Source: Paenibacillus sp. NAIST15-1
GTDB taxonomy: Bacteria; Bacillota; Bacilli; Paenibacillales; Paenibacillaceae
Direction: 5' to 3'
Assembly (NCBI RefSeq): GCF_001894745.1
Contig: NZ_BBYF01000002.1
Coordinates: 620,001 to 684,000, forward strand
Length of the DNA stretch: 64,000 bases
Under the pieces are notes generated by a model, which was not told where the DNA came from, made no database searches, and saw nothing but the letters and a program-made list of their open reading frames with translations. Positions 34,221 to 43,823 of this stretch are shown one piece after another (the stretch's first letter is position 1; every line of letters starts with the position of its first letter). Position numbers and translations under genes: made by a program.

Positions 34221-34952
34221 CTAGTCAAGAAAATGACGAAGAGCATCTGGGACGTGTTTTTGCCAGAATCCCCACAAATGATGCCCTTCATGCTCACCAT
34301 AGAGAACATGAGCATTTCGATCCGTAAACAGCTTGTGTGTATCCCGATTTAATTCAACAAAATTATAAGTCCCTGTATCGGTTGTGAACGCAGTCTCTTG
34401 CAGACCGACGATCATAAAGAGATGCAGCCATGATAGATCCTGCTCCTGCGCGATAAGCTGCTGCGAGTATGGGTAGTAGGCGCCGGACAAGGAGATTACC
34501 TGACGGAATTTGTCAGGATATTTTAGCGCTAGATGTAGGGAAACAGTGCCACCGAGTGAATCACCTGCGAGCGTGATTTCTGTCCAATCGGTGCGTACTG
34601 GATACATTCGCTCAATTGCAGGTACAATCTCTTCTGCAAAGGCGCGAGTATAGGATTCAAATCGTTCTCCATCCGGGGAATACTCAGAAGTACGGATTTT
34701 CTTATTCACATCAACTCCAACGATGATGAATGGCTCCATGTCACCTTCGATAATGAGCTGATTCGCGTGTGTCGCAATACGACCAAAATTAAAGAAATCT
34801 TCTCCGTCCTGACAATAGACAACGGGATAACTGAGTATTTCCTGATATCCTGGCGGCAAATAGACGCGAACGTGACGACTGCCTCCTTCAAGATATTTGC
34901 TTGGAATGTCGTGTTTTACAATGGTTCTCTTGAATATTGAAGAATCTGACAT
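34221..34952 (-). CDS. Alpha/beta-hydrolase esterase (enterobactin esterase/YbbA-like)
   Basis: The 243-residue product is a putative esterase of the Fes/IroE/YbbA group. The nucleophile elbow is AGDSLGGTVSL, with Ser in G-x-S-x-G. The acidic residue and the His (GEHEGHHLWGFW) lie towards the C-terminus. The N-terminal part has VRVYLPPGYQ and YPVVYCQDGEDFF, as in this family. Such enzymes hydrolyse ester bonds in siderophores or other acylated substrates. No signal peptide was found. The ATG at 34952 is preceded by an AGGCGG; a TTG at 34973 is also in frame. It converges on the phosphatase gene. Confidence 0.87.
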   Translation of the reverse strand: MSDSSIFKRTIVKHDIPSKYLEGGSRHVRVYLPPGYQEILSYPVVYCQDGEDFFNFGRIATHANQLIIEGDMEPFIIVGVDVNKKIRTSEYSPDGERFESYTRAFAEEIVPAIERMYPVRTDWTEITLAGDSLGGTVSLHLALKYPDKFRQVISLSGAYYPYSQQLIAQEQDLSWLHLFMIVGLQETAFTTDTGTYNFVELNRDTHKLFTDRNAHVLYGEHEGHHLWGFWQKHVPDALRHFLD

Positions 34953-35091
34953 GCATAGCACCGCCTCATGCAAAATTTTATCAATGTTGGTGAATACTAA
35001 TTTCGATGGTCTTGATTAGGGACTCACTATAGGAAAGAAATAAGAATCTTTGACTTTCTACTATATAATGTTCCGCGAACAAGTATCGACT

Positions 35092-35109
35092 ATGTGAGTG
35101 AGTTCACAA
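35092..35109. promoter_or_regulatory. Candidate Rex operator upstream of pdhA
   Basis: ATGTGAGTGAGTTCACAA matches the Rex pattern TTGTGA-N6-TCACAA in 11 of 12 half-site bases. Rex senses the NADH/NAD+ ratio. The site lies about 85 bp upstream of the pdhA -35 element, so its role is inferred. Confidence 0.45.
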
Positions 35110-35117
35110 ATTTGTAA

Positions 35118-36341
<1,224 letters not shown>

Positions 36342-36435
36342 TTCGGACAACGTTCTGAAAGTTAACGGGCCTCGTTGATGCGAGGACAACGAATCCATAT
36401 ATGGTTCTGTGATAACGGTAAGGAGGAAACAAGCA

Positions 36436-37413
36436 ATGGCACAAATGAATATGAAAGAAGCAATTCGCGACGCAATGCGCGTTGAATTGAAAAGAGACCC
36501 TAATGTTGTGGTCTTTGGTGAAGACGTTGGCCATGTCGGCGGTGTATTCCGTGCGACTGAAGGTTTGCAAAAAGAATTTGGTGAAGAGCGTGTATTTGAT
36601 ACTCCGCTTGCAGAGTCCGCAATCGGCGGTATGGCAGTAGGTTTGGGCGTTCAAGGCTTCCGTCCTGTTGCTGAAATCCAATTCGTAGGTTTCATCTATG
36701 AAGCACTTGACCAAATGTGCGTTCAAGCAGCACGCATGCGCTTCCGTTCCGGCGGCCGCTACAACTCGCCAATCGTATTCCGCACACCATTCGGTGGCGG
36801 CGTAAAAGCTGCAGAATTGCATACAGACTCCCTTGAAGGTTTGATGGTACAAACACCAGGTATCAAGGTTATTGTTCCTTCCAACCCTTACGATGCAAAA
36901 GGATTGATGATTTCCGCAATCCGTGACAATGATCCAGTATTCTTCATGGAACACTTGAACTTGTATCATGCATTCCGTGATGAAGTGCCAGAAGGCGAAT
37001 ATACAGTTGAAATCGGTAAAGCCAAAGTTGTTCGTGAAGGTAAAGACGTAACAATTCTTGCATACGGCTTGATGGTTCACACAGCAATGAAAGCTGCTGC
37101 TGAACTTGAAAAAGAAGGCGTGCAAGCAGAAGTTATCGACCTTCGCACATTGGCGCCGCTTGATATCGACACAATCGTTGAGTCTATCAAGAAGACGAAC
37201 CGCGCAATTGTGGTACAAGAAGCGCAAAAGACTTCCGGCGTAGCTGCAGAAGTTATTGCACAAATCAACGAAAAAGCGATTCTTCATCTGGAAGCACCTG
37301 TACTTCGTATTGCAGGTCCAGATACAGTGTATCCTTTCGCACAAATCGAAGATCAATGGTTGCCATCACCAGCTCGTATCGTAGCAGGCGTCAACAAAGT
37401 ATTGAACTTCTAA
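36436..37413 (+). CDS. pdhB: Pyruvate dehydrogenase E1 beta subunit
   Basis: The 325-residue beta subunit matches the usual Bacillus length exactly. Typical stretches are [67 protein letters not shown] and [15 protein letters not shown]. These form the thiamine-binding interface with the alpha subunit and the C-terminal transketolase domain. The ATG at 36436 has AAGGAGG ten bases upstream; an ATA/ATG-like start further up adds only non-family residues. It lies 94 bp after pdhA. Confidence 0.97.
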   Translation: MAQMNMKEAIRDAMRVELKRDPNVVVFGEDVGHVGGVFRATEGLQKEFGEERVFDTPLAESAIGGMAVGLGVQGFRPVAEIQFVGFIYEALDQMCVQAARMRFRSGGRYNSPIVFRTPFGGGVKAAELHTDSLEGLMVQTPGIKVIVPSNPYDAKGLMISAIRDNDPVFFMEHLNLYHAFRDEVPEGEYTVEIGKAKVVREGKDVTILAYGLMVHTAMKAAAELEKEGVQAEVIDLRTLAPLDIDTIVESIKKTNRAIVVQEAQKTSGVAAEVIAQINEKAILHLEAPVLRIAGPDTVYPFAQIEDQWLPSPARIVAGVNKVLNF

Positions 37414-37448
37414 GATAGAACCGGAACAGAGAGAAGGAGGATTTTACT

Positions 37449-38720
37449 GTGGCTAAATTTGAGTATCGCTTCCCTGAACTAGGGGAGGGCCTTCACGAAG
37501 GCGAAATTATCAAAATGCACATTAAAGCAGGAGACAAGGTAACTGATGATGATATCATCATGGAAGTACAAAACGATAAAGCTATCGTTGAAGTTCCTTG
37601 CCCTGTAAATGGTACGGTATTGGAAGTATTCGCGAAAGATGGTCAAGTATGCCACATGGGCGAAGTAGTAGCGATCATCGACGCTGAAGGTGAAATTCCT
37701 GAGCAAGATATGCCAGAAGAAGCAGCTCAAGAGGAAGCAGCTCCTGCACCAGCAGCTGAAGCTCCTAAAGCTGAAGGCGTAGCAGCAGCACCTAACCGTG
37801 ATGTACTTGCAACTCCAAGCGTTCGCAAGCATGCTCGTGATCTTGGCGTGAACATTGCTGAAGTTCCTGCTACTGGCAAGAACGGCAAAATCACTCGTGA
37901 AGATGTAGAAGCATTCGCTAACGGCGGAGCACCTGCAACAGCTCCAGCAGCAACTGAGGCACCTAAAGCAGAAGAAGCGAAAAAAGCAGCTCCAGCGGCA
38001 GCAGCAACTGGACGCGATGCTGAAGAAGAGCGCGTACCGTTCAAAGGTATTCGCAAAGCGATTTCGAATGCAATGGTTAAATCGGCTTACACAGCTCCAC
38101 ACGTTACAATCATGGACGAAGTGGAAGTTGGCGAGCTTGTTGCATTCCGCACACGCTTGAAGCCAATGATGGAGAAGAAAGGTACAAAAGTAACTTACCT
38201 TCCATTCATCGTAAAAGCACTCGTTGCAGCTTGCCGTCAATTCCCTGCGATGAACGCAATGATCGACGAAGCAAACAACGAAATCGTGTACAAAAAGTAC
38301 TACAATATCGGTATCGCAACAGATACAGACAACGGCTTGATGGTTCCTGTAATCAATGATGCAGATCGTCGCAGCATCTGGATGATCGCTAACGATATTA
38401 AAGATTTGGCTAGCCGCGGTCGTGAAGGCAAACTTGCTCCGAACGAACTGAAAGGCAGCACAATCACAATCACAAACATTGGTTCCGCTGGCGGTATGTT
38501 CTTTACTCCAATCATCAACTTCCCAGAAGTTGCAATCTTGGGTACAGGCCGTATCTCCGAGAAGCCAGTTGTGAAGAACGGCGAAATCGTGGCAGCGCCA
38601 GTTATGGCATTGTCCCTCAGCTTCGACCACCGTCTGATCGATGGCGCGACAGCTCAAAACTTTATGAACTACATCAAGCAACTGCTTGCTAATCCTGAGT
38701 TGCTTGTTATGGAGGTGTAA
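37449..38720 (+). CDS. pdhC: Dihydrolipoamide acetyltransferase (E2 of PDH)
   Basis: This 423-residue core enzyme transfers acetyl groups to CoA. The single lipoyl domain (about 1-77) has the lipoylation lysine in [11 protein letters not shown] (Lys44). An Ala/Pro/Glu-rich linker follows, then the E1/E3-binding domain (about 115-152, [14 protein letters not shown]) and a second linker. The catalytic domain (about 195-423) ends with the HxxxDG motif in [11 protein letters not shown]. Trimers of this domain build the 60-mer core in Gram-positive bacteria. The start is GTG with AGAAGGAGG upstream. It lies 35 bp after pdhB and 4 bp before the pdhD start. Confidence 0.97.
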   Translation: MAKFEYRFPELGEGLHEGEIIKMHIKAGDKVTDDDIIMEVQNDKAIVEVPCPVNGTVLEVFAKDGQVCHMGEVVAIIDAEGEIPEQDMPEEAAQEEAAPAPAAEAPKAEGVAAAPNRDVLATPSVRKHARDLGVNIAEVPATGKNGKITREDVEAFANGGAPATAPAATEAPKAEEAKKAAPAAAATGRDAEEERVPFKGIRKAISNAMVKSAYTAPHVTIMDEVEVGELVAFRTRLKPMMEKKGTKVTYLPFIVKALVAACRQFPAMNAMIDEANNEIVYKKYYNIGIATDTDNGLMVPVINDADRRSIWMIANDIKDLASRGREGKLAPNELKGSTITITNIGSAGGMFFTPIINFPEVAILGTGRISEKPVVKNGEIVAAPVMALSLSFDHRLIDGATAQNFMNYIKQLLANPELLVMEV

Positions 38721-38724
38721 CCAA

Positions 38725-40143
38725 ATGGTAGTAGGAGACGCATCTTTGAACATTGACACTTTGGTTATCGGGGCAGGCCCTGGCGGTTACGTGGCAGCGA
38801 TTCGCGCTGCCCAACTCGGCCAAAGCGTACTCATCGTAGATAAATCCGAACTCGGCGGTGTGTGCTTGAACCGCGGTTGTATCCCATCCAAAGCGCTTAT
38901 CAGTGCTGCACACCAATATGAAGTAACACAACACGCTTCTGCAATCGGTATTACTGCAGAAAACGTAAAAGTGGACTTCACAAAAGTGCAAGAATTTAAA
39001 GGCGGCGTAGTTAAGAAATTGACTGGCGGCGTAGGCGCTTTGTTGAAAGCTAACAAAGTTCAAATCTTCAAAGGCGAATGCATGTTCATCAATGAAAATG
39101 AAGCACGTGTCTTCAACGATCAAGAAGCACCGCGCTACAAGTTCAAAAACTGCATCATCGCAACAGGTTCCCGTCCAATCGAATTGAAGCCTTTCCCATT
39201 CACTGGACGCATCCTGTCTTCGACAGAAGCTTTGGAATTGCCAGAAGTTCCTAAGTCCATGATCGTTATCGGCGGCGGCTACATCGGCGCTGAGCTTGGT
39301 CAAATGTACTCCAAGTTCGGTACGAAAGTAACTGTTATCGAAGGCGCGGACATGGTTCTTCCTGGCTTCGACAAAGACATGACACAACTTGTATCGAAAA
39401 ACATGAAGAAATCCAATGTTGAGATCTTCACTGGTGCGAAAGCAGAATCTGCTACACAAACAGACAAAGACGTTACTGTGAAATTCACAGTTGGCGGCGA
39501 GTTCAAAGAAGTGACAGCTGACTACTTGCTCGTAACAGTTGGTCGTCGTCCGAACACTGACGGTGAGCTTGGTCTGGACATGATCGGCGTGAAAATGACT
39601 GATCGCGGCTTGATTGAAGTTGACCACCAAGGACGCACAAGCATTCCGCACATCTTCGCTATCGGCGATATCGTTGCTGGCCCTGCATTGGCTCACAAAG
39701 CTTCTTACGAAGGTAAAGTGGCTGCAGAAGCAATCGCTGGAATGCCTAGCGTTGTAGATTACAAGTGCATCCCTGCAGTATGCTTCACAGATCCAGAGTG
39801 CGCAAGCGTAGGCTTGTCTGAATCCGAAGCGAAGGAAAAAGGCTTCAAAGTAAAAGCTGGTAAATTCCCTTATGCAGGTAACGGTCGTGCGTTGTCCCTC
39901 GGCGGAAGCGTTGACGGTTTCGTGAAAATCGTATCCGATGCTGACACAGGTATCGTCCTCGGTTCTCAAATCGTAGGTCCTGAAGCATCGAACTTGATCG
40001 CGGAAATGGGCTTGGCAGTTGAAATGGCTGCAACTGTAGAAGACTTGGCGTTGACAATCCACGCTCACCCAACACTTGGTGAAATCGTGATGGAAGCTGC
40101 TGAAGTTGTTCTTGGTCACCCAATCCACACAGTAGGTAAGTAA
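38725..40143 (+). CDS. pdhD: Dihydrolipoamide dehydrogenase (E3)
   Basis: The 472-residue flavoprotein reoxidises the lipoyl groups of E2 using FAD and NAD+. It has the FAD motif [17 protein letters not shown], the redox disulfide in [15 protein letters not shown] (Cys47 and Cys52), the NAD motif [13 protein letters not shown] and the C-terminal [15 protein letters not shown] with the catalytic His-Glu pair. The ATG at 38725 is preceded by GGAGGTG. It is the last gene of the operon and ends before a strong terminator. Because the same E3 also serves other 2-oxoacid dehydrogenases, it may be used more widely. Confidence 0.97.
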   Translation: MVVGDASLNIDTLVIGAGPGGYVAAIRAAQLGQSVLIVDKSELGGVCLNRGCIPSKALISAAHQYEVTQHASAIGITAENVKVDFTKVQEFKGGVVKKLTGGVGALLKANKVQIFKGECMFINENEARVFNDQEAPRYKFKNCIIATGSRPIELKPFPFTGRILSSTEALELPEVPKSMIVIGGGYIGAELGQMYSKFGTKVTVIEGADMVLPGFDKDMTQLVSKNMKKSNVEIFTGAKAESATQTDKDVTVKFTVGGEFKEVTADYLLVTVGRRPNTDGELGLDMIGVKMTDRGLIEVDHQGRTSIPHIFAIGDIVAGPALAHKASYEGKVAAEAIAGMPSVVDYKCIPAVCFTDPECASVGLSESEAKEKGFKVKAGKFPYAGNGRALSLGGSVDGFVKIVSDADTGIVLGSQIVGPEASNLIAEMGLAVEMAATVEDLALTIHAHPTLGEIVMEAAEVVLGHPIHTVGK

Positions 40144-40163
40144 TCCCCTCTCTCTCTGAGGGT

Positions 40164-40244
40164 TCTGTATACGTTCTGTTACGGTTCTGTTTATATATTT
40201 GATTTGCTTTTGCCCTTGCAGCAGCGCTGCGGGGGCTTTTTTTT
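40164..40244 (+). repeat. Terminator-bearing repeat, copy 1 (after pdhD)
   Basis: This ~80-bp segment begins TCTGTATACGTTCTGT and ends with the terminator GCCCTTGCAGC-AGC-GCTGCGGGGGC plus eight T residues. A diverged copy lies at 40861-40933, beyond the zinc-ribbon gene, with the same opening and the same terminator shape. Confidence 0.75.
40211..40244 (+). terminator. Intrinsic terminator of the pdh operon
   Basis: GCCC-TT-GCAGC pairs with GCTGC-GG-GGGC across a three-base loop, followed by TTTTTTTT. Confidence 0.9.
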
Positions 40245-40370
40245 ACCGAGATGTGAATAGTACTGGTTATGTAAGGTGATTCATGTAATAAACAGAGATG
40301 TTTTTCTCTATATTACTAATATCTAAAGTTATCATGATCAGTACTCATTTACGGAATGGAGAGGATTACG

Positions 40371-40847
40371 GTGAGCAGTTTTTTTGATAAATTAAAGCAA
40401 GGTGCAGCGGAAGCAGGAAAAAAAGCACAGTCCACGATAGAGGTAAATCGGTTGAAATTTCAAATTTCTTCAAAGGAAAAAGAAATTACGGGTATTTACA
40501 GTCGTATGGGAGAATGTGTGTATCATGCCATGCAAAATGGGACAATAGAAGAAATAAGCGATCAACTGCTGCTGTTTAGTGAACAGATCAATCAGAAGAA
40601 AGCAGAAGTTCAGGATGTTGAAAATCGGATTCGTACGGTGCAGAATGAGAAACTGTGTCCGTCTTGTAGTAAACCTGCTACATTAGATACAAAGTTCTGT
40701 TCAGGCTGCGGACATCATTTTGTAGGGCATTTTTCAGAAGAGGAAGTTGTAGATATAAAAGTGATGGTTGTATGTCCAGTGTGTCAGGTAGCAAGTGATA
40801 AAGGGTCGAGCTTCTGTGCGGAATGTGGTCATAAATTCGAAGAATAA
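40371..40847 (+). CDS. Zinc-ribbon protein of unknown function
   Basis: The 158-residue product has an amphipathic and coiled N-terminal half (residues about 5-95, e.g. NRLKFQISSKEKEITGIYSRM). Two zinc-ribbon motifs follow, with cysteine pairs CPSC...CSGC at about 98-120 and CPVC...CAEC at about 137-155. The second half looks like a double C-x-x-C ribbon, as found in many small Firmicutes proteins. The GTG at 40371 was chosen because GGAGAGG lies just upstream; the frame extends to 40356. It sits between two copies of a repeat that carries a terminator and has no other neighbours. Confidence 0.82.
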   Translation: MSSFFDKLKQGAAEAGKKAQSTIEVNRLKFQISSKEKEITGIYSRMGECVYHAMQNGTIEEISDQLLLFSEQINQKKAEVQDVENRIRTVQNEKLCPSCSKPATLDTKFCSGCGHHFVGHFSEEEVVDIKVMVVCPVCQVASDKGSSFCAECGHKFEE

Positions 40848-40860
40848 TTTAAATAGCAGA

Positions 40861-40933
40861 TCTGTATACGTTCTGTAACGGTTTATGCATTGAAATTATT
40901 TTCGCCCTTGCAGTAGTACTGCGGGGCTTTTTT
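40861..40933 (+). repeat. Terminator-bearing repeat, copy 2 (after the zinc-ribbon gene)
   Basis: This is the diverged copy of 40164-40244, opening TCTGTATACGTTCTGT and ending GCCCTTGCAGTAGTACTGCGGGGC plus TTTTTT. Compensating changes in the stem loop (AGC to AGT and ACT) keep the hairpin intact. It serves as the terminator of the zinc-ribbon gene. Confidence 0.75.
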
Positions 40934-41019
40934 ATGTCAACTATCAATTATGGACATTTGGAAATGGCCGTATTACCATTCTGATATTGTGGATATAACA
41001 GGAAGTGTTAGGCAGGAAA

Positions 41020-41269
41020 ACATCTGCACATATCCTTGAAGTGAATATAACGTTTAAACTCCAAGAGGGCAAATATTCGAATTACGATGGCAGATTAGGA
41101 TATGTATGACCAAAACCTTGAAAAACCGAAGGATGGGAAAATCACTTCCATGCAGGTGAAGCTGATGGAAGGCGATCAGTTAATTCGAATATGGCTCAGT
41201 GACAGGGATGGAAATACGCATAGGTTAGCGAACAGGTATCTTGTCGATTATACACCACCAAGACTATAG
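41020..41269 (+). pseudogene. Possible frameshifted relic of an unknown protein
   Basis: One frame reads ...LEVNITFKLQEGKYSNYDG-RLGYV and ends at a stop near 41106. The +1 frame then continues YDQNLEKPKDGKITSM, QVKLMEGDQLIRIWLSD and RDGNTHRLAN to the stop at 41267-41269. Together they form a coherent beta-rich segment broken by one frameshift. No family was recognised and no ribosome binding site is present. An intact 55-codon frame from the ATG at 41102 is the alternative. The remainder of 40934-41619 holds no other gene. Confidence 0.35.
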
Positions 41270-41619
41270 AGGTCATACAGCCTCTGTTCAAGCGTGGGAA
41301 GGTCGATGGTACCTCGTAGTCTAAGAATGAAAGTATATTTACTATATCAAAAAATACAATATATTGACACAAATAGGATAAGATAATATTATGTCTGTAA
41401 TAATAGTTCTGGAATAAAAAACAAGTTGAAAATGAGAGGAGGGTGAGGGTCAGAATAGGGAAGGCTAACGAGAACGTGAATTGTTGCGGAAGCCTCTGAA
41501 GTAATGAAGTATAATCTAACACAAATATGCTTGTTGTATCATCATGTAGATCAATTATTAGAATCTCAAATCACTTCCTCTTATCTTGCATAGTTTAGGT
41601 AAATACAGCGCAATGACTT

Positions 41620-41664
41620 GTGTAGGCAATTCTTTGAAGAGGCGTTACGATTAGTTGCCTACAC
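41620..41664. promoter_or_regulatory. Inverted repeat upstream of the loaP promoter
   Basis: GTGTAGGCAA (41620-41629) and TTGCCTACAC (41655-41664) are perfect ten-base arms about 90 bp upstream of the -35 element. It could be an operator for the cluster or an RNA hairpin. There is no T-tract. Confidence 0.4.
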
Positions 41665-41751
41665 GATACTATGAGTAGTTTAGAACACAAATAGTGAGTA
41701 AAAAATGGTAATCTACTACCTAAACTAAAGGGTTGCAAATGTAAAAATCTG

Positions 41752-41780
41752 TTGATTGCATTAGAAAAATACGGTAATAT
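41752..41780 (+). promoter_or_regulatory. Promoter of loaP
   Basis: TTGATT and TAATAT are spaced by 17 bp and lie about 83 bp before the loaP start codon. Confidence 0.65.
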
Positions 41781-41862
41781 TGAAATATACGGAATCCTTG
41801 TACGCCTGTTATATTTTTCTTCCAAATAAGTATTTATAATACTAAAGTTTGCAGGAGGAACA

Positions 41863-42390
41863 ATGGATTGGTATGCACTCTTTGTCGAAACAGGAAATGA
41901 AGAAATGGTTCAAGCATTGATTTATAAATTTTTCGATCAGTCCCTGATTCAAGCAATTGTGCCGAAACGGAAATTAAAAGAACGAAGACAAGGGAAATTC
42001 TACGAAGTGTGCAGGACGATGTTCCCCGGATATGTGTTTGTACATACGGTGCTGAATGTGGATACTTACTATGAACTCAAAAATATACCCAGGTGCTATC
42101 GGCTTCTGAACAAATTTAACTTCATTGATGAAAGTACAGGAAAGCATGTTTTCCATAAAATTGACGATGAGGAAATGGTGTACATCATTGATCTTATCAG
42201 TAAAAATGGTGAGATCGATTATTCCAATGTCTATGTGGAAAATGCCAAAGTAATTGTTCGCGACGGTCCTCTAAAGGGTAGAGAAGGAATCATTAAGAAA
42301 ATTGACAAACGTAAGAGAAGAGCCCGTATCGAATTGAATTTTATGGGGAAAGAAGTCAGGTTTGATGTAGGTATTAATCTTTTGGAATAA
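41863..42390 (+). CDS. loaP: LoaP-type specialised NusG antitermination factor
   Basis: LoaP is a NusG paralogue that binds RNA polymerase and an RNA hairpin in the leader of long biosynthetic operons and lets polymerase pass terminators. It is known to act on polyketide operons in Bacillus velezensis. The 175-residue product has the NusG N-terminal domain (about 1-110) with MDWYALFVETGNEE and MFPGYVFVHT. The C-terminal KOW domain has ENAKVIVRDGPLKGREGIIKKIDK. AGGAGGAAC precedes the ATG. It is the first gene of a trans-AT PKS cluster, with its own promoter, and is followed by a leader region containing a hairpin and a terminator. Confidence 0.92.
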   Translation: MDWYALFVETGNEEMVQALIYKFFDQSLIQAIVPKRKLKERRQGKFYEVCRTMFPGYVFVHTVLNVDTYYELKNIPRCYRLLNKFNFIDESTGKHVFHKIDDEEMVYIIDLISKNGEIDYSNVYVENAKVIVRDGPLKGREGIIKKIDKRKRRARIELNFMGKEVRFDVGINLLE

Positions 42391-42402
42391 AAAATAAAAG
42401 AA

Positions 42403-42449
42403 TCAAAGTGAAATTCTATCGCTGCTTCGGTGCGTAGGTGTAACTTTGA
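42403..42449 (+). promoter_or_regulatory. Candidate LoaP-recognition hairpin
   Basis: TCAAAGT (42403-42409) and ACTTTGA (42443-42449) form the outer stem. Inside, CGCTGC-TTCG-GTGCG can fold with a CUUCGG tetraloop. The structure begins about 13 bp after the loaP stop. LoaP is known to need an RNA hairpin in the target leader, so this is a candidate. The fold was drawn by eye. Confidence 0.45.
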
Positions 42450-42599
42450 GATCATAATGAGCTGATTGCGGTAGTGTAAATTTACATTTAGACGACAGGG
42501 CGAAGCTATGACCTTGTCTATAAATGATAGATGGAAGCGAAAAAAACGGTGCAGTTCAGCTTGTGAGTCTTAAAAATTCATTCATTCAGCCATTCCATG

Positions 42600-42803
42600 T
42601 TGAGCTTCCTCAGAAGGATTCCATCGGGGAATCCTAAGTTGTTATAGCACGGCCGAGACAAGTTCTGTTTTCATCCGGCTATCCATCGCCTAACCTAAGA
42701 TCCTACACTCATACAGCTCCATTGCATTTGCGAGATTAAGCCATCCTTTAAACGTAAATATCCTGCTCCTTGAACTGCTACCGCACTGCCTTGACTGTCC
42801 CAT
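42600..42803 (-). pseudogene. Relic of an IS3-family transposase (orfB)
   Basis: On the minus strand, after an ATG at 42803 with AGGAGTGT upstream, one reads KGWLNLANAMELYECRILG, a stop, then AMDSRMKTELVSAVL and another stop. The catalytic part of IS3-family OrfB normally reads W-L-Y-L-A-x-x-x-D-L-x-S-R-x-x-V-G-W-A-M-D-S-R-M-x-T-E-L-V, so the order and spacing fit. The remainder of the transposase and the inverted ends are missing. It is a fragment carrying stops, presumably left by an old insertion into the leader. Confidence 0.55.
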
Positions 42804-43025
42804 AGTAACACTCCTCTTTTATTATAGAGGTTATCAATTTGTCTATCTATTGGATAAAGTCACTATTTCAGCACGAGTCTGTACATTATTGTTTTGTATT
42901 AGTTGAGACCTTTCCTTAAACAAATGATGTTATTTACTGTAGATGGTATGATGGCATATCAAAACAGATAGAAGTATGAAAAAATATCTGAGTTGTTATG
43001 GACAAAAAAAGATGCTGCCGCTTAA

Positions 43026-43058
43026 AAAACCGCCCGTTGACACGGGCGGTTTTGATTT
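43026..43058 (+). terminator. Intrinsic terminator in front of the biosynthetic genes
   Basis: AAAACCGCCCG and CGGGCGGTTTT form a perfect 11-bp stem around TTGACA, with TGATTT after it. It ends about 15 bp before the start of the first biosynthetic gene. A terminator in this position would be overcome by LoaP antitermination. Confidence 0.88.
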
Positions 43059-43073
43059 AGGGGGATGAAAAGT

Positions 43074-43754
43074 GTGGAAAATAAAGCTTATAGACTCCAT
43101 CAATTTAAGACCTCTTCTCTTAATTTTATAAATTACAACTATATCATAATAGATAAAGTTTCCGGTCAAGCTGCAATAGTAGACCCATCGTGGGACTTAG
43201 AATTAATAGTAAGGACATTTGAACACCTAGGAGTTCAACCTGCGTCAATTCTGTTGACTCATTCGCATATGGATCATGTTAATATGGTGAATCCATTAGT
43301 GGAACGGTATGACTCACAAGTTTTTATGTCCGCTGAGGAAATCAACTTTTATGGGTTTCGATGTAAAAATTTAAATTCCGTGCATGATTTTGATGTTCTT
43401 AATCTGGGATTTACGGAACTAACTTTTCTCTTGACACCTGGCCACACTGTAGGGGGAATGTGTTTTCTATTGACGGATCATTTATTTACAGGTGATACCA
43501 TATTCATTGAGGGATGTGGTGCGTGTACATCCAATGGGGGATCACCGGAACAGATGTTTGAAAGTATCTGTAAGATAAAAAGAACCGTCAAGCCTCATGT
43601 TTGTATCTGTCCAGGACATTCGTACGGAAAAGAGCCTGGATATCCTTTGAGTTATCTGATGCATAACAACATATACTTTCAAATAGAAAAAGAGGAGTAT
43701 TTTATTCAGTTCAGGATGCGTAACAACCAGAAAAATTTATTGCATTTTAAGTAA
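43074..43754 (+). CDS. Metallo-beta-lactamase-fold hydrolase (PksB/BaeB-like)
   Basis: The 226-residue product has the zinc motif THSHMDHVN, a conserved GHTVGG with GDTIFIEGCG, and CPGHSYG. This matches the glyoxalase-II-like hydrolases found in bacillaene-type trans-AT clusters (PksB, BaeB). Those are thought to release wrongly acylated or stalled ACP intermediates. The GTG at 43074 was chosen because GGGGG lies nine bases upstream; the ATG at 43065 directly abuts that motif and is unlikely to be used. It is the first gene after the leader terminator, so its expression should depend on read-through. Confidence 0.87.
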   Translation: MENKAYRLHQFKTSSLNFINYNYIIIDKVSGQAAIVDPSWDLELIVRTFEHLGVQPASILLTHSHMDHVNMVNPLVERYDSQVFMSAEEINFYGFRCKNLNSVHDFDVLNLGFTELTFLLTPGHTVGGMCFLLTDHLFTGDTIFIEGCGACTSNGGSPEQMFESICKIKRTVKPHVCICPGHSYGKEPGYPLSYLMHNNIYFQIEKEEYFIQFRMRNNQKNLLHFK

Positions 43755-43823
43755 TATCCGAGTCACTATGTAATACAGAAATTGGACGGGATATACATTT
43801 TGATATGTAGGAAGTGTTGGGGA

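Larger units (their letters stand above)
42391..43073 (+). other. Leader region between loaP and the first biosynthetic gene
   Basis: This ~680-bp stretch holds no intact gene. In order it contains a tetraloop hairpin at 42403-42449, a hairpin AGGATTCC-ATCGG-GGAATCCT at 42615-42635, an IS3-family transposase relic on the minus strand and a strong intrinsic terminator at 43026-43058. Transcription of the PKS operon from the loaP promoter must pass all of these. This is what a LoaP-controlled leader would look like. Confidence 0.7.

Noticed and set aside
35050-35069. Second pdh promoter (TTGACT ... TATAAT)
   Set aside because: The spacing is only 8 bp, too short for a sigma-A promoter.
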